From an uncultured Pedobacter sp. (GTDB lineage: Bacteria; Bacteroidota; Bacteroidia; Sphingobacteriales; Sphingobacteriaceae): a stretch of 64,000 bases of DNA. The stretch spans positions 124,001 to 188,000 of the forward strand of contig NZ_CAMLIG010000001.1 of the NCBI RefSeq assembly GCF_946480185.1, read 5' to 3'. Of the stretch, positions 10,000 to 19,514 are shown piece by piece. The notes beneath the pieces were generated by a model. That model was not told where the DNA came from. It saw nothing but the letters and a program-made list of their open reading frames with translations, and ran no database searches. The number at the start of each line of letters is the position of its first letter. The first letter of the stretch is position 1. A program made the translations under genes and the position numbers.

Positions 10000-10650
10000 T
10001 TATCTTAAATCTACCACATCAACTCCGGGATGTGCTTTGGCATTAAAAGAAAATATCGCATCGCTCACTTTCACATTAGGCGTAAAAGATTTGATGTAGT
10101 AGGTATAAACGTTCCCATTTTTATCATTTACCACAATATTAGAGATTTGCTTATTTACTTTATCAATCCTTAACTTGATCTTTGAAAATGAACGAGTTTG
10201 CAGTGGTGCAAGTTCGATATTCTGATATTTCCTTCCGCCAATAGTAGTTTCGCCTAAATACACATATTTAAAACCCTTCTCGTACATGGTAAATATTTTT
10301 GCAGGATTAATTGCGTTTGAGGTATTGTCAATCTCGCTAAGCTGAACCTCGTTATCTGCCTTTAAATAAGTCCACTGCACTTTACCGTCAGAAATTAATT
10401 CCTGATTGGCAACCGCAACTTTATATTTATTGGCTTTAGATTTTGAATATAAAACACCTGCCTGACTTTCATTAATATTAGCCTGTGGATTTTTAATGCT
10501 ATAGATAAATTCCGCCTTTATTACATCGTAAGACCGGTATTTTTTACTCACACCTGCTAAGATGGCCTTTGCCTCGGGATCCGACTGTGCAAAGGATAAA
10601 TTTGAAATAAATAAAAATGTTATTAACAGATAAACGATATTTCTTTTCAT
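10000..10650 (-). CDS. lolA: Outer-membrane lipoprotein carrier protein LolA-like
   Basis: A periplasmic lipoprotein chaperone. The open frame extends to 10704 inside ftsK, but the ATG at 10650 gives a clean signal peptide (KRNIVYLLITFLFISNLSFAQ) and lies only 4 bp past the ftsK stop, so that start is chosen (216 residues). The mature protein has the LolA half-barrel pattern: AKAILAGVSKKYRSYDVIKAEF at the start, then alternating strands (GKVQWTYLKADNEVQL, KIKLRIDKVNKQISNI). LolA takes sorted lipoproteins from LolCDE to the outer membrane. No LolB is expected in this phylum. Translational coupling with ftsK is likely. Confidence 0.88.
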   Translation of the reverse strand: MKRNIVYLLITFLFISNLSFAQSDPEAKAILAGVSKKYRSYDVIKAEFIYSIKNPQANINESQAGVLYSKSKANKYKVAVANQELISDGKVQWTYLKADNEVQLSEIDNTSNAINPAKIFTMYEKGFKYVYLGETTIGGRKYQNIELAPLQTRSFSKIKLRIDKVNKQISNIVVNDKNGNVYTYYIKSFTPNVKVSDAIFSFNAKAHPGVDVVDLR

Positions 10651-10654
10651 TATT

Positions 10655-13237
10655 TTAATCTTTTTTGTCCAAGTTAGACAAGAACTGTTCCAAGTGGTAT
10701 TCATCCAAAATCAAAACTTCTCTGGCTTTACTACCTTCAAACGGTCCAACAACGCCCGCAGCTTCCAACTGATCAATAATTCTACCCGCTCTATTATAAC
10801 CTAATTTTAGCTTCCGCTGAATTAAAGAGGTAGAACCCTGCTGGTGCATTACTATTAAACGGGCAGCATCCTCAAACATTGCGTCACGGTCACTTGGATC
10901 AAAATCTTTTACGCTCCCTCCATCGCCATCATCACCAACATATTCTGGCAATTCGTAGGCTGATGCGTAACCGCGTTGCTCTCCAATAAAATCGGTTACT
11001 CTATCTACTTCCGGAGTATCCACAAAAGCACACTGCAGACGAATTAAATCGCTACCCGTTGATAAAAGCATATCTCCCTTTCCAATCAGTTGATCTGCGC
11101 CGCCCGAATCTAAAATCGTACGTGAATCTATTTTTGAAGTCACCCTAAAAGCCAATCTGGCCGGAAAATTTGCTTTAATTGTACCCGTAATAATATTTAC
11201 AGATGGTCTTTGCGTAGCCAAAACCAAGTGGATTCCAATTGCCCTTGCCAACTGCGCCAATCTGGCAATTGGCGTTTCCACCTCTTTACCGGCAGTCATC
11301 ATTAAATCAGCAAACTCATCAATTACCAAAACAATAAATGGCAAAAATCTATGTCCATTATTTGGATTTAACTTACGTTTGATAAATTTCTCATTATATT
11401 CTTTTAAGTTTCTTACGCCTGCATCTTTCAATAAATCGTAACGTTGATCCATCTCGATACACAAAGAATTAAGCGTGTTAATTACCTTTTTGGTATCGGT
11501 AATAATGGCATCATCTTCACCCGGGAGTTTCGCTAAAAAGTGGCGTTCAATTTTTTTGAACAACGAAAGCTCTACTTTTTTAGGATCCACCAGTACAAAT
11601 TTCAGTTGCGATGGATGCTTTTTGTAAAGTAAGGAAACCAATATGGTATTGATGCCCACAGATTTACCCTGCCCAGTAGCACCAGCAACCAACATGTGAG
11701 GCATTTTGGCTAAATCGGCAATAAAAACCTCGTTAGAAATGGTTTTACCCAAAGCAATAGGCAAATCCATAGTGGTATTCTGGAATTTTTCCGTAGCGAT
11801 GATGGAGCGCATAGAAACCATTTCCGGATGCGAATTAGGCACCTCAATTCCAATAGTTCCTTTACCCGGCATTGGCGCAATAATCCTGATACCTAAAGCG
11901 GCCAAACTTAAAGCAATATCATCTTCCAGGTTCTTGATTTTCGAAATTCTTACGCCCGGCGCAGGAATAATTTCATAAAGCGTGACAGTAGGACCAATAG
12001 TTGCTTTTATCTTATCGATATCGATATTATAATTGCTTAAAGTTTCTACAATTTTGTTCTTGTTGTTCTCCAGTTCGGTAGTGTCAACTGCTATTTTGTT
12101 GGAGCCGTATTGCTCTAAAAGCTCTAAAGTTGGATTTTTGTAGGATGCTAAATCTAAAGTTGGATCGTAAGAACCAAACTGTTCCACCAAAGATTCAGCT
12201 TTAATTTCTTCTTCTGTTTTCTCAATGCTCAGCTCCAACTCTTCTGGCTCTATAATTTCCAGTTCTTTTTCCTCCGGCCTTTTAACATCCTCTACAATCG
12301 GCTTAAGCACTTCTTCAAAACCGTCATTTGCTAAAGTATTGTTAACCTCAAAACTATTCACCGGAAGCTTTTCTTCGGGTTTTGGAGGCAAGGGCGTATT
12401 AACCACTAAAGGTTTATTTATCGAATCTCTTATTATGGCGTTGTACCCCTTGGCATCAATTGGTTCCTCTTCTTGAAAATCATCTTCTTCTATATCTTCG
12501 TCAACCAAATCATTATTCACCAATGGCAAAGGTTTAACCTTCCGCTCTGGCAATTTAAAATCAATGTTGTAAGCAATAACTAAACAGGCTAAACCAGCAA
12601 ATAGTAACAGTCCGCCTACTCCTGCCCTGCCTATCTGTGCCTCTAACAGCAAATTAGAATAATAACCAAATTCTCCTTCCAAATAATGTGGATATTCTGA
12701 TATAAAAGCATGAAAAAAAGCGATGGTTATTGAGGTAAAAACCAAAAGAAAAAAGCAGTAAGCTAATGTTTTTGGGATAGAAAGAAGCTTTACTTTAAAC
12801 AGTAAACGGTAACCTAAAATAATGAAGATAAATACAAATAAAAACGAAGCGATACCAAACCACTCGTACATAAACTGGTGTGACAGTAAAGCCCCCAATT
12901 TGCCAGCCCAATTTTGAATATCCGGATTTAAAACTCCGTTGGATTTTAACTCTGCCGCAGTTTTAAAAAAATTGCTCCAGCCTCCATTAGCATCAATCAC
13001 ATAGCTTTGGTCATCCTGCCAAGTAAAAAGGTACGAAGTAAAAGACACCAAAAAGTACAAAGCCAACAACAGCAAAAACAGCCCACTAATTTTTATGAAC
13101 CTATCATTACTGAAATTAATTTTAGGAAAACTGCTTGCAACAGCGCCTCTTTCTGATTTTTTCCTGAAAGGCTCAGAACCATCTGTTTCCTCTCCTTTAA
13201 ACGTATTTGCTCTAAATTGATTTCCTCTTCCGGGCAT
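10655..13237 (-). CDS. ftsK: DNA translocase FtsK
   Basis: An 860-residue septal DNA pump that aligns chromosome termini during division. Several N-terminal membrane helices (about 45-215) precede an acidic linker (about 225-350). The motor follows: Walker A GATGQGKS near 519 and Walker B VLVIDEFAD near 638. The C-terminal winged-helix gamma domain (about 780-850; QGSTSLIQRKLKLGYNRAGRIIDQLE) reads KOPS-type sequences. Length is normal for Bacteroidota. A promoter-like element (TATATTTG, 13259-13266) lies just upstream. LolA follows 4 bp after the stop. Confidence 0.96.
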   Translation of the reverse strand: MPGRGNQFRANTFKGEETDGSEPFRKKSERGAVASSFPKINFSNDRFIKISGLFLLLLALYFLVSFTSYLFTWQDDQSYVIDANGGWSNFFKTAAELKSNGVLNPDIQNWAGKLGALLSHQFMYEWFGIASFLFVFIFIILGYRLLFKVKLLSIPKTLAYCFFLLVFTSITIAFFHAFISEYPHYLEGEFGYYSNLLLEAQIGRAGVGGLLLFAGLACLVIAYNIDFKLPERKVKPLPLVNNDLVDEDIEEDDFQEEEPIDAKGYNAIIRDSINKPLVVNTPLPPKPEEKLPVNSFEVNNTLANDGFEEVLKPIVEDVKRPEEKELEIIEPEELELSIEKTEEEIKAESLVEQFGSYDPTLDLASYKNPTLELLEQYGSNKIAVDTTELENNKNKIVETLSNYNIDIDKIKATIGPTVTLYEIIPAPGVRISKIKNLEDDIALSLAALGIRIIAPMPGKGTIGIEVPNSHPEMVSMRSIIATEKFQNTTMDLPIALGKTISNEVFIADLAKMPHMLVAGATGQGKSVGINTILVSLLYKKHPSQLKFVLVDPKKVELSLFKKIERHFLAKLPGEDDAIITDTKKVINTLNSLCIEMDQRYDLLKDAGVRNLKEYNEKFIKRKLNPNNGHRFLPFIVLVIDEFADLMMTAGKEVETPIARLAQLARAIGIHLVLATQRPSVNIITGTIKANFPARLAFRVTSKIDSRTILDSGGADQLIGKGDMLLSTGSDLIRLQCAFVDTPEVDRVTDFIGEQRGYASAYELPEYVGDDGDGGSVKDFDPSDRDAMFEDAARLIVMHQQGSTSLIQRKLKLGYNRAGRIIDQLEAAGVVGPFEGSKAREVLILDEYHLEQFLSNLDKKD

Positions 13238-13258
13238 TCTTACTATGTATTTTCACAA

Positions 13259-13289
13259 CAAATATAATTTAATGATTAGGCTTTGCGAA
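13259..13289 (-). promoter_or_regulatory. Bacteroidota-type promoter for ftsK
   Basis: On the minus strand TATATTTG (13266-13259) matches the TAnnTTTG -7 consensus of the phylum's primary sigma factor. TTCG (13289-13286), one base off the TTTG -33 element, lies 19 bp further upstream. The predicted start leaves a leader of roughly 15-20 nt before the ATG at 13237. Only a motif match supports this. Confidence 0.5.
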
Positions 13290-13516
13290 CAATAATTTTG
13301 TTAATTGAATAAATGTTGTCCTTATTCATTTTAGCAAACGCAGTTTAGCATTAAAAATTGGTTTTATGCAATTGCGATTTAAATCAGCACAAAATCAGTT
13401 TATAATTCCATAAATTTAAACGATTAACAGAAATTTTATTGTTTTAAGCTTAAAAACAGCTTTATATTTTTTTCACTTGTAAATTATTTATAATATTACT
13501 TTCTTAAACCATAAAC

Positions 13517-14164
13517 ATGCCGCAAGATTTGTTAGAAGAGTTAATTATTAACAGCGATAAGGAGGGAATAAGAAAACTGCTTTTAGAAAACCCTGCCTTG
13601 GTAAACGAGATTACCAGTCATGCCGTTTCACCTTTAATGCTTTCCTGCTTTTTCCACAAGCCAGAAGCTACCGCTGTAATTTTAGAATTTGTAAAAGACA
13701 TTTCTTTGTTTGAAGCCGCTTCTGTAGGGAAATTTGACGAGGTTGCGCACCAGATTTATCAAAAACCAGAAGATATCGACAAATTTTCTGAAGATGGTTT
13801 TACTGCTTTGGGACTTGCCTGTTATTTTGGAAAAGAGGAAGTTGCCCGTTACCTGGTTTTAAAAGGTGCCGATGTTAATTTACCATCCAAAAATGGATTT
13901 AATGTTTTTCCATTGCACTCTGCCGTTGCCGGAAATTTTGTAAGCGTGAGCAAAATGCTGATCGAAAATGGCGCTGAGGTTAACATTGTTCAGCAATCTG
14001 GCTTAACGCCTTTACATTCTGCCGCTCAAAACGGAAACATAGAACTCATTATTCTTTTATTAGAAAAAGGCGCAAACGTTGACACTCGAATGGAAGGTGG
14101 CAAACTGGCCGCAGATTTGGCCAAAGAAAAAGGTTATAATGAGATTGCGGAGATTTTGAGTTAA
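13517..14164 (+). CDS. Ankyrin-repeat protein
   Basis: A 215-residue cytosolic protein made almost entirely of ankyrin repeats, about five from residue 35 to the end. The clearest are DGFTALGLACYFGKEEVARYL, a NGFNVFPLHSAV repeat and SGLTPLHSAAQNGN. There is no signal peptide and no catalytic domain. Ankyrin stacks bind proteins; the partner is unknown. It is monocistronic between a 279-bp divergent region shared with ftsK and a strong bidirectional terminator. Confidence 0.88.
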   Translation: MPQDLLEELIINSDKEGIRKLLLENPALVNEITSHAVSPLMLSCFFHKPEATAVILEFVKDISLFEAASVGKFDEVAHQIYQKPEDIDKFSEDGFTALGLACYFGKEEVARYLVLKGADVNLPSKNGFNVFPLHSAVAGNFVSVSKMLIENGAEVNIVQQSGLTPLHSAAQNGNIELIILLLEKGANVDTRMEGGKLAADLAKEKGYNEIAEILS

Positions 14165-14190
14165 ACCATTAATAAACTCATTAAAACCTA

Positions 14191-14224
14191 AAAGCCCGAC
14201 TAAAATTAATTTTAGTCGGGCTTT
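14191..14224. terminator. Bidirectional intrinsic terminator
   Basis: A perfect 15-bp stem (14191-14205 with 14210-14224, TTAA loop) contains the GC-rich core AGCCCGACT and is flanked by A/T runs. It sits between the convergent ankyrin gene (+) and lysA (-), so it can stop transcription from both sides. Confidence 0.88.
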
Positions 14225-14240
14225 TTATAGGATGATTGTT

Positions 14241-15410
14241 TTATTCCTCAGAAAATACGTGTCTAATATCTGGTCTTAAATTATAAGCTGATGCCATTAC
14301 TTCGCCATAAGCACCTGCCGTTCTTAAAGCAATTAAATCTCCTCGTTTGGTTTCTGGCATTTCAACATCTTTACCAAAACAGTCTGATGATTCGCAGATT
14401 GGTCCAACAACATCGTAAGAAACTGCACCGCCAGAATCATCTAGCTTGCTAATATTTTCAATTTTATGATAAGCCTGATATAAAGCTGGACGCATCAGTT
14501 CCGTCATCCCGGCATCTAAAACGGCAAAATTCTTTTTAATTCCGTTTTTAATATATAAAACTCTAGAAATCAAACTGCTACACTGCGCAACTAAAGCTCT
14601 GCCTAACTCAAAATGAACTTCTTGGTGGGGTTTTACAGTTAAAAAATCATTAAATATTTTAAAATAAGCATCAAAATCGGAAATTGGGTTTTCATCTGGA
14701 TGGTGATAATCCACACCTAAACCGCCACCAACGTTTAACACTTTTACAGGCATTCCGCGTTCCTCAAACCAAGCTTGCATTTCGTTCACTTTTACACATA
14801 AACTCTTGAAAACGTTCATGTCTAAAATCTGTGATCCCACATGGAAATGAATCCCTAAAAAAATCAAGTTTTCACATTTTTTCAGCATCTCGGCTACAGC
14901 CGGCAAATCCCAAGAGTTTATCCCAAACTTGTTTTCATCCAAGCCAGTAGTAATGTAATGATGTGTATGCGCATCCACATTTGGGTTAATTCTAATGGCA
15001 ACTTTAGCCGTTTTCCCTTTTGCTTTCGCCAGTTCGTTAATTACCTCTAATTCTTGGATAGACTCCACATTAAAAGCAAAAATATCCTGATCTAAAGCGT
15101 AATTGATTTCCCTATCAGATTTACCAACACCTGCAAAAACCACTTGATTTGGCGTAAATCCAGTTTCAATGGCTTTTTTCACTTCGCCGCCAGAAACACA
15201 ATCGGCACCAAAACCCTGCGCTTTAATTGTTGCCAAAACCCTATCGTTAAAATTGGATTTTAAGGCAAAATGTACATGATAGTTATATTGATTTGCTGCT
15301 GCAGCACACGTTACCAGAGTGCGTTTAAGCAACGCTAAATCATAATAATAAAACGGAGTTTCTTTATTTTCAAAAGAATCAACAACTTTTTGGTTAAACA
15401 TCTTTGTCAT
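14241..15410 (-). CDS. lysA: Diaminopimelate decarboxylase
   Basis: Last step of lysine synthesis: PLP-dependent decarboxylation of meso-diaminopimelate. A fold-type III barrel of 389 residues, within the family range. The PLP lysine is K51 in HFALKSN; the phosphate-binding GGGLGVDY and the C-terminal ESSDCFGKD (substrate Cys) and GAYGEVMAS motifs are all present. It starts 2 bp after the lysC stop, forming a lysC-lysA operon that joins the first and last enzymes of the pathway. Confidence 0.96.
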   Translation of the reverse strand: MTKMFNQKVVDSFENKETPFYYYDLALLKRTLVTCAAAANQYNYHVHFALKSNFNDRVLATIKAQGFGADCVSGGEVKKAIETGFTPNQVVFAGVGKSDREINYALDQDIFAFNVESIQELEVINELAKAKGKTAKVAIRINPNVDAHTHHYITTGLDENKFGINSWDLPAVAEMLKKCENLIFLGIHFHVGSQILDMNVFKSLCVKVNEMQAWFEERGMPVKVLNVGGGLGVDYHHPDENPISDFDAYFKIFNDFLTVKPHQEVHFELGRALVAQCSSLISRVLYIKNGIKKNFAVLDAGMTELMRPALYQAYHKIENISKLDDSGGAVSYDVVGPICESSDCFGKDVEMPETKRGDLIALRTAGAYGEVMASAYNLRPDIRHVFSEE

Positions 15411-15412
15411 TC

Positions 15413-16726
15413 TTATTCAAATAAACGGTTGTGTAAACTTCTTAAAGTTTCTACTTTATCATCAGTTTTCACCAAAAAAGAAATATTATAATTACTGCCA
15501 CCGTAAGAAATCATACGTAACGGTATATGCTTTAACGATTCAAAAACGCGAGCAGCAAAACCATGCGAACTTGCGCCTAAATCACCCACTACGCAAATAA
15601 TCGACTGATTTACGTCCACCTCAACAATTCCAAAATCGCTCAGTTCTTTCGTGATTTCCCCCAAATAACGGGTGTCATCAATCGTTACCGAAACTGCCAC
15701 CTCAGAAGTGGTAATCATATCTATTGGTGTTTTGTAACGTTCAAAAACCTCAAAAACACGACGTAAAAATCCGTAAGCCAAAAGCATGCGGCTACTTTGT
15801 ATTTTTATAGCCGTGATTCCGTCTTTTGCAGCGATAGATTTAATCTTTCCTTTTTCGCTATCCGCGGAAATTAAAGTCCCAAAAGCTGTTGGATCCATTG
15901 TATTCAACAATCTTACCGGAATTTTATATTTCTGTGCTGGAAAAACCGACTGTGGATGCAAAATTTTAGCACCAAAATAAGCCAACTCTGCAGCCTCATC
16001 AAAAGACAAACGGGCAATTGGTTTTGTGCCTTTTACAATTCGTGGGTCGTTGTTGTGCATTCCGTCAATATCTGTCCAAATTTGAACTTCTTCGGCTTTA
16101 ATTCCTGCTCCTATTAAAGATGCGGTATAATCACTTCCTCCTCTTCTTAAATTATCAATCTCGCCAAAAGAGTTTCTACAGATAAAACCTTGCGTAATAA
16201 AAAGGTTTACGGCTTTATCGTTATCCAAAAGTGGCTGTAAATGCTCGGTGATGTAATCAACAATCGGTTCATTATCTTCATCAATCTTCATGAAATCCAA
16301 CGCCGGCAATAATACGGACGGAACGCCAATTTCTTTTAAATAAATATGATAAAGCGTTGTTGATAATAACTCGCCTTGAGCCAAAACAACTTTCTCTTCT
16401 ACTGCGGTAAACAAATCTTTTGAAAAATCGTAAAGAATATCAAAATGATAGTCAATCACCTCTTTTCCTTGAGCCAAAAACTCAGGCTTGCTTAACAATT
16501 CCTTTATAAAAACTTCGTACTTATCTTTTAGCGTTTTAATTAAATCATTCGCTTTCTGTTTATCTGAGGCTAAAAATGCCTGAGAAATTTCCACTAAGTT
16601 ATTGGTTGTACCAGAAACCGCTGATAATACCACAATCTGTTTTTCTGCTGGATTAATGATATCCAACAATTTTTTCATCCGCTCCGGACTACCTACAGAT
16701 GTCCCTCCAAATTTTAAAACTTTCAT
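15413..16726 (-). CDS. lysC: Aspartate kinase (monofunctional)
   Basis: Phosphorylates aspartate, the committed step to lysine, threonine, methionine and diaminopimelate. The 437-residue protein opens with KFGGTSVG (ATP site) and has the FITQGFI and RGGSDYTA kinase motifs. C-terminal ACT domains (about 300-437) normally bind the feedback inhibitor. No homoserine dehydrogenase domain is fused. It is followed immediately by lysA. A leader of 222 bp with small hairpins precedes it. Confidence 0.96.
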   Translation of the reverse strand: MKVLKFGGTSVGSPERMKKLLDIINPAEKQIVVLSAVSGTTNNLVEISQAFLASDKQKANDLIKTLKDKYEVFIKELLSKPEFLAQGKEVIDYHFDILYDFSKDLFTAVEEKVVLAQGELLSTTLYHIYLKEIGVPSVLLPALDFMKIDEDNEPIVDYITEHLQPLLDNDKAVNLFITQGFICRNSFGEIDNLRRGGSDYTASLIGAGIKAEEVQIWTDIDGMHNNDPRIVKGTKPIARLSFDEAAELAYFGAKILHPQSVFPAQKYKIPVRLLNTMDPTAFGTLISADSEKGKIKSIAAKDGITAIKIQSSRMLLAYGFLRRVFEVFERYKTPIDMITTSEVAVSVTIDDTRYLGEITKELSDFGIVEVDVNQSIICVVGDLGASSHGFAARVFESLKHIPLRMISYGGSNYNISFLVKTDDKVETLRSLHNRLFE

Positions 16727-16912
16727 TATTTAATATGATAAAATCTTAATTTTTATACTGTTTTTAAACGCGGGCTAAAATAGCTAAAAGCTTTATATTA
16801 TGGATAACGAAAAACCAATAATATTAAACTGATTAACAATTTACCGTAAAATTTAACTGTTATTTCTTTGAGTGATGATATTTACTCAAAAAAAGAAGAA
16901 AATGTAGCTGAC

Positions 16913-16945
16913 TTTTGACTAACAAACCTAGCTATTTAGTCAAAA
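16913..16945 (-). terminator. Possible terminator after RNase Z gene
   Basis: A 9-bp inverted repeat (TTTTGACTA / TAGTCAAAA) with a 15-nt loop starts four bases past the rnz stop. The stem is AT-rich and no clear T-run follows on the minus strand, so it is weak. A second 7-bp hairpin (16867-16873 with 16884-16890) lies further into the lysC leader. Confidence 0.35.
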
Positions 16946-16948
16946 CGG

Positions 16949-17860
16949 TTAAATCATAAACGTTTCGCCTTCTTGCGCTAGATACGTTTGAGGAAAAACC
17001 TCTCTGGCTTCCAACAACATTGGCGATAAATCGCGATAGCGAGCAGAAAAATGACCAATCAGTAGCTTTTTAACGTTTCTTTCTTTGGCAATTTTCGCAA
17101 CTTCATAAGATGTGGTGTGGAATGTTTCCTTAGCTCTATCTACCATATCATGCATAAATGTAGATTCATGATAAAGTGTATCAACACTTTCTAAATGTTC
17201 ATCGTAAGAACCGTCGGCAACGGTATCAGAACAGTAAGCATAGGCTTTAGGTTCATCAGGGTCTAATGTTAAATCAGCAGCTTTGTGCTTTACGCCTGCT
17301 TCGTCAATAAAATCGATCCCTTTTTTTAATAGCGCATAATATTGCTGGGGAATTTTTAGCTCTTCCGCTTGTACTTTGTCTATTTTCCTGAGTCGCTCTT
17401 TTTCTCTAAAAATAAAACCAGTGCAAGGGATTCTATGGTTTAAAACAAACGTTTCCACTGTTAAATCACTGGTGTCTAAAATAACTTCCCGTTCTTTTGT
17501 TTGGGTAAAGTTATATTCTATCGGAAATTTAATGATGGTACCGGAATGTTTAAACTGAAGATCTAAGATTTCTTTAATTTCTTTTGGAGCGTATAAATAC
17601 AGCGGTTTTGTTCTGCCGTTTAAATGCATGGATGAAATTAGTCCGATCAATCCAAAAAAATGATCGCCATGTAAATGGCTGATAAAAATATGATCTATTT
17701 TATGATACTTAATTCCATAACGGAGCATTTGCTGCTGAGTGCCTTCGCCGCAATCAATCATCATTAGCTTTTCGTTAATATTTAGTATCTGAGAAGTAGG
17801 GTTTCTATGAAAAATAGGTGTTGCCGAACTACTGCCCAAAATCGTTACCTCAAATTTCAT
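16949..17860 (-). CDS. rnz: Ribonuclease Z
   Basis: A tRNA 3' endonuclease that trims precursors. The 303-residue protein has the N-terminal ILGSSSATP, the zinc motif HLHGDH (H62, H64, D66, H67), and the ELAC-type C-terminal HxSAR-like GHFSARY. AYCSDT and LYHESTF supply further metal ligands. This matches the short-form RNase Z family. It follows the STAS gene by 40 bp on the same strand, a pairing common in this phylum. Confidence 0.94.
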   Translation of the reverse strand: MKFEVTILGSSSATPIFHRNPTSQILNINEKLMMIDCGEGTQQQMLRYGIKYHKIDHIFISHLHGDHFFGLIGLISSMHLNGRTKPLYLYAPKEIKEILDLQFKHSGTIIKFPIEYNFTQTKEREVILDTSDLTVETFVLNHRIPCTGFIFREKERLRKIDKVQAEELKIPQQYYALLKKGIDFIDEAGVKHKAADLTLDPDEPKAYAYCSDTVADGSYDEHLESVDTLYHESTFMHDMVDRAKETFHTTSYEVAKIAKERNVKKLLIGHFSARYRDLSPMLLEAREVFPQTYLAQEGETFMI

Positions 17861-17900
17861 CTGTTCGGATATATTTTTTCGGAGATAGAATGATCTCTTC

Positions 17901-18275
17901 TTAGCTTTCTTTCTTTAATTCTTTCTCGATTTCTTCCATAAAAATCAGATCAATAGCTTCTTCAACACTAGGCACAATGGTAATCACGTTATCTAACTGA
18001 GAAATGGTAATTAACCTTGAAACTGCATCGTTAATGCCTGTTAAAATAAACACACCTTCTGCATTTTTACACAAGCGATGACCAACTAAAAGACTGCTTA
18101 AACCGCTGGAATCAGCATATTTAACTTCAGACATATCTAAAATTATATTGCGCTGCCCTTCTGTATTGGTTAAAATTAATTCTGACTTTAATTTAGGCGA
18201 AACCAATGAGTTTAGTTTCGTCTCATCCAACTTAAGTAAGATATATTTTTCGTGTTTATCTACGGTGAATTTCAT
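17901..18275 (-). CDS. STAS-domain protein (anti-sigma factor antagonist-like)
   Basis: A 124-residue STAS fold. The phosphorylatable Ser region is clear in MSEVKYADSSGLSSLLVGHR, the SpoIIAA-type signature. A Glu/Lys-rich tail (EEIEKELKKE) ends the protein. Such proteins bind anti-sigma factors or act in switch modules, but no kinase or sigma factor gene is nearby and the partner is unknown. It lies between purC and rnz on the same strand, probably one transcript. Confidence 0.86.
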   Translation of the reverse strand: MKFTVDKHEKYILLKLDETKLNSLVSPKLKSELILTNTEGQRNIILDMSEVKYADSSGLSSLLVGHRLCKNAEGVFILTGINDAVSRLITISQLDNVITIVPSVEEAIDLIFMEEIEKELKKES

Positions 18276-18330
18276 ATAGTGACTTATTTGTCTAAGTTAG
18301 TTTATTTTCTTTTAAAAAAAAATATAAATA

Positions 18331-19275
18331 TTAAAGACCCTCCAAAGCAGTTAAAATGTTTTCTTCTACCCTCACATAAACATCATCTGCATCTTCCTTA
18401 ACAAAAGCATTACCTGTAATTTTCTCATAAAGCTCTATGTATCTGGCCGATATAGACGCCACCCTTTCCGCATCCATAAATGGCACTTTTTGCCCATCTT
18501 TTCCTTGAAAACCGTTTTCAATTAACCATTTGCGTACAAATTCTTTTGATAATTGCTTTTGTGGCTCGCCTTTATCTTGTAATTCTTGGTAACTATCTTT
18601 GTAAAAATATCTTGAAGAATCTGGTGTATGTATCTCGTCAATTAAATAAATTACATCATCAACTTTTCCAAATTCATATTTCGTATCTACCAAAATTAAT
18701 CCTCTTTCTGCTGCAATTTCGGTTCCCCGTTTGTACAATGCCCTGGTATAGCTTTCTAATTTTAAATAATCTTCTTCGCTAACAATACCTCTCTCTAAAA
18801 TTGCTTCTCTTGAAATATCCTCATCATGCCCAACGGATGCTTTGGTTGTTGGTGTAATAATAGGTTGTGGTAATTTATCGTTTTCTTTTAAACCTTCTGG
18901 TAATTTAACACCACAAATTTCTCTTTTACCTAGTGCATATTCGCGGGCGGCATGGCCGGCTAAATATCCTCTAATTACCATTTCAACTTTAAAAGGTTCG
19001 CAAATAGTACCAATGGTCACACTTGGGTCTGGCACTGTAACCACCCAGTTCGGCACAATGTCTTTTGTAGCTTCTAAAAATATGGCCGCAATTTGGTTTA
19101 AAACCTGTCCTTTATAAGGGATAGCTTCTGGCAAAACCACATCAAAAGCAGAAATTCTATCGCTTACCACCATTACCAAATATTTATTGTCAACAGTATA
19201 AACGTCTCTTACTTTGCCTTTGTAAAACCCTGTTTGTTTAGGGAGTATAAAATTTGTCTCTTTTATTGCTTGCAT
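18331..19275 (-). CDS. purC: Phosphoribosylaminoimidazole-succinocarboxamide synthase (SAICAR synthetase)
   Basis: Joins CAIR and aspartate in de novo purine synthesis. The 314-residue length matches the longer, eukaryote-like form. Signatures: [18 protein letters not shown] (ATP loop), [30 protein letters not shown] and [11 protein letters not shown]. No other pur gene is near, so the gene stands outside a pur operon. The upstream 240 bp hold a tandem repeat and long palindrome. Confidence 0.96.
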   Translation of the reverse strand: MQAIKETNFILPKQTGFYKGKVRDVYTVDNKYLVMVVSDRISAFDVVLPEAIPYKGQVLNQIAAIFLEATKDIVPNWVVTVPDPSVTIGTICEPFKVEMVIRGYLAGHAAREYALGKREICGVKLPEGLKENDKLPQPIITPTTKASVGHDEDISREAILERGIVSEEDYLKLESYTRALYKRGTEIAAERGLILVDTKYEFGKVDDVIYLIDEIHTPDSSRYFYKDSYQELQDKGEPQKQLSKEFVRKWLIENGFQGKDGQKVPFMDAERVASISARYIELYEKITGNAFVKEDADDVYVRVEENILTALEGL

Positions 19276-19280
19276 TTTAT

Positions 19281-19437
19281 TTTAGATGTGAGTAGTGAGA
19301 TATGAGAATTGAGAACTTTTAAAATCTGCAATTCCACATCCATACCCATTATTTAATTATTTAGATATGAGTAATGAGATATGAGAATTGCAGATTTTAA
19401 AATCTGCAATTCCACATCCATACTCATTATTAATTAT
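19281..19437. repeat. 79-bp tandem duplication with 28-bp palindrome
   Basis: Two direct copies with a 79-bp offset (19281-19359 and 19360-19437) differ at a few positions; both contain GAGATATGAGAATTG and the CTGCAATTCCACATCCATAC stretch. The second copy holds a perfect 28-bp palindrome (19385-19412) centred on TTTTAAAA, whereas the first copy is interrupted. A partial inverted copy of the TAGATATGAG part lies at 19480-19498. It separates phoH from purC. The palindrome may act as a terminator; the rest looks like a dispersed intergenic repeat. Confidence 0.75.
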
Positions 19438-19514
19438 TTCTTTTTTATGAAATATAAACCAAAATTCATTTTGCAAATCCTCTCATATCTCATATCTAGC
19501 ATCTTAAATCTAAG

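Noticed and set aside
13517..14164. Ankyrin protein as a toxin or effector
   Set aside because: It has no signal, secretion or catalytic domain; ankyrin repeats alone do not support it.
16727..16948. Lysine riboswitch before lysC
   Set aside because: The region is too short and lacks the conserved multi-helix core; only two small AT-rich hairpins are seen.
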